From the NCBI GenBank assembly GCA_964637845.1, contig CAZWXI010000113.1, positions 1 to 7,782 on the forward strand: 7,782 nt of DNA, in the 5' to 3' direction. Under the pieces are notes generated by a model. The model was not told the DNA's origin. It worked only from the letters and a program-made list of their open reading frames with translations, and did not search any database. The position numbers were made by a program, and so were the translations under genes. How positions within the stretch are numbered: position 1 is the first letter of the stretch; the number at the start of each line of letters is the position of its first letter. Positions 7,013-7,782 of this stretch are shown in pieces. This DNA is from PGYU01 sp964637845 (GTDB lineage: Bacteria > Bacteroidota > Ignavibacteria > Kapaibacteriales > UBA2268).

Positions 7013-7681
7013 CTAAGAAAGTTTTCTTATCTCATTTTGTAATTTTTCATAATCCTCGAGAAACTTCTGTAAACCCGAATCAGTCAAAGGATGTTTCAAG
7101 GATTGAAGCAATACATTGTAGGGAACGGTAGCTATGTCAGCGCCTGCCTTAGCTGATTGAACGATATGAATCGGGTGCCTGATTGATGCGGCAATAATTT
7201 CCGATTCATATCCTTGAACATCCCAAATCTCACATACTTCATGAAGAACGGAGTGACTATCAATCGAAATATCATCCAACCTACCCATAAATATGGATAC
7301 ATATGTGGCACCTGCATTTGCCGCCGCAATGGCTTGGGTCGGACTGAATACCAATGTAACATTAGTTGGAATTTCTTCGCGATATAATTGACTGACAGCC
7401 GCCAAACCATCTCCTATCATCGGTATTTTGATTACTGCATCTGGAAACCAATCTAATATATCATGTGCCTCTCTCAACATATCATCTTTATTTATTGATA
7501 TAACTTCAACTGACAGATGTCCTCCGACTAAACTGTGTATCTCAAGAATTCTTTCTTTTATATCAATATTTGGGTCTTCCTTGGCTAATAGAGATGGGTT
7601 AGTAGTCACACCGGATATAATACCGAGACTTGCGGCATGTCTAATATGAGCAATGTTTGCAGAGTCTATGTAAAGTTCCAT
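7013..7681 (-). CDS. Small transaldolase (TalC/MipB, fructose-6-phosphate aldolase family)
   Basis: This cytoplasmic Schiff-base enzyme of sugar-phosphate metabolism has 222 residues, typical of the small decameric TalC/FSA group and not of the larger TalA/B type. Visible motifs are ELYIDSANI with Asp6, GVTTNPSLLAKE (24-35, Asn28), VIKIPMIGDGLAA (83-95) with Schiff-base Lys85, Thr109 in NVTLVFSPTQA, GATYVSIFMGRLDDI (124-138), and HPIHIVQSAKAGADIATVPY (169-188). Two positions separate transaldolases from fructose-6-phosphate aldolase in this family: E. coli FsaA has Gln59 and Tyr131, whereas this protein has Glu59 and Phe131 with GRLDD following. Transaldolase activity in the non-oxidative pentose phosphate pathway is therefore the better call. 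Ile130 stands where Pro is common. The ATG start at 7681 has AGGA 7 bases upstream. It is the first gene of the minus-strand cluster. Confidence 0.93.
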   Translation of the reverse strand: MELYIDSANIAHIRHAASLGIISGVTTNPSLLAKEDPNIDIKERILEIHSLVGGHLSVEVISINKDDMLREAHDILDWFPDAVIKIPMIGDGLAAVSQLYREEIPTNVTLVFSPTQAIAAANAGATYVSIFMGRLDDISIDSHSVLHEVCEIWDVQGYESEIIAASIRHPIHIVQSAKAGADIATVPYNVLLQSLKHPLTDSGLQKFLEDYEKLQNEIRKLS

Positions 7682-7688
7682 TTTTTAT

Positions 7689-7692
7689 TCCT
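7689..7692 (-). promoter_or_regulatory. Shine-Dalgarno of the transaldolase gene
   Basis: On the minus strand AGGA stands 7 bases before ATG 7681 in a T/A-rich leader. It is among the clearest ribosome sites in the AT-rich block, as expected for the first gene of a transcript whose later genes are coupled. Confidence 0.5.
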
Positions 7693-7713
7693 AATAGTTT
7701 AAAAGTGTATTTA

Positions 7714-7721
7714 CAAATGTA
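7714..7721 (-). promoter_or_regulatory. Possible Bacteroidetes-type -7 promoter element
   Basis: On the minus strand TACATTTG matches the TAnnTTTG -7 consensus of the Bacteroidetes primary sigma factor exactly and lies 32 bases before the transaldolase ATG. Transcription would start about 25 bases before the gene. No clean TTG -33 element is seen at the expected distance, and TTACA-AA-TGTAA (7711-7722), a small inverted repeat, overlaps the site. The eight-base match in AT-rich DNA could be chance. Confidence 0.35.
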
Positions 7722-7782
7722 AGTATATTAAACGATAACACGAGCTAATTTAGAACAACATTATCAGATAATTTATGTGTAA

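Noticed and set aside
7711..7722. TTACA-AA-TGTAA inverted repeat as a repressor operator
   Set aside because: Five-base arms in AT-rich DNA are expected by chance, and no regulator gene is in the window. It is mentioned only with the possible promoter.
1..7782. CRISPR array, tRNA, rRNA, insertion sequence, toxin-antitoxin or phage genes
   Set aside because: No direct repeat array, cloverleaf, terminal inverted repeat or transposase, recombinase or phage motif was seen on either strand. Nearly all the window is coding.

Overview
The window joins two pieces of DNA with different base composition and gene orientation. Positions 1 to about 948 are GC-rich (roughly 55-60% by eye) and carry two plus-strand genes for surface-glycan synthesis: the 3' part of a family 2 glycosyltransferase and the 5' part of a CMP-sugar (acylneuraminate-type) cytidylyltransferase. 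Positions from about 949 to 7782 are AT-rich (roughly 37-40% GC by eye), and every gene there is on the minus strand. At about 940-955 the cytidylyltransferase and a minus-strand envelope protein are both cut mid-gene and abut tail to tail. No mobile element, repeat or RNA gene lies at the join. An assembly chimera, or less likely a real illegitimate recombination, explains this best, so the two halves should not be assumed to share a genome.

The AT-rich part reads from right to left as one compact six-gene cluster. It begins with about 100 bases of leader with a possible Bacteroidetes-type promoter. The genes are a small transaldolase (talC/fsa family), leucyl/phenylalanyl-tRNA-protein transferase (aat), an OmpA-like lipoprotein with PD40 propeller repeats, a bifunctional class A penicillin-binding protein (PBP1A type), a FAHD1/YcgM-like fumarylacetoacetate hydrolase family enzyme, and a predicted lipoprotein with barrel-like strands, truncated by the junction. 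The gaps are 26, 15, 3, 12 and -4 bases, with no terminator seen between genes, so one transcript is likely. Two starts are non-ATG (TTG for the OmpA lipoprotein, GTG for the FAH enzyme), and several genes have no visible Shine-Dalgarno sequence, so translational coupling is likely.

The AT-rich block suggests a Gram-negative (diderm) member of the Bacteroidota/Chlorobi/Ignavibacteria group. The reasons are the PD40-carboxypeptidase-regulatory-OmpA lipoprotein, sparse Shine-Dalgarno sequences and the promoter motif. This assignment is an inference. The GC-rich block could come from a Chloroflexota-like or other environmental bacterium, but that is weaker still.

Functionally, the middle of the cluster is about the cell envelope: a peptidoglycan-binding lipoprotein directly precedes a peptidoglycan synthase, and a second lipoprotein sits at the end. 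The transaldolase, the N-degron transferase and the FAH enzyme are metabolic or housekeeping passengers. I found no convincing new defence, mobile or RNA-based system.
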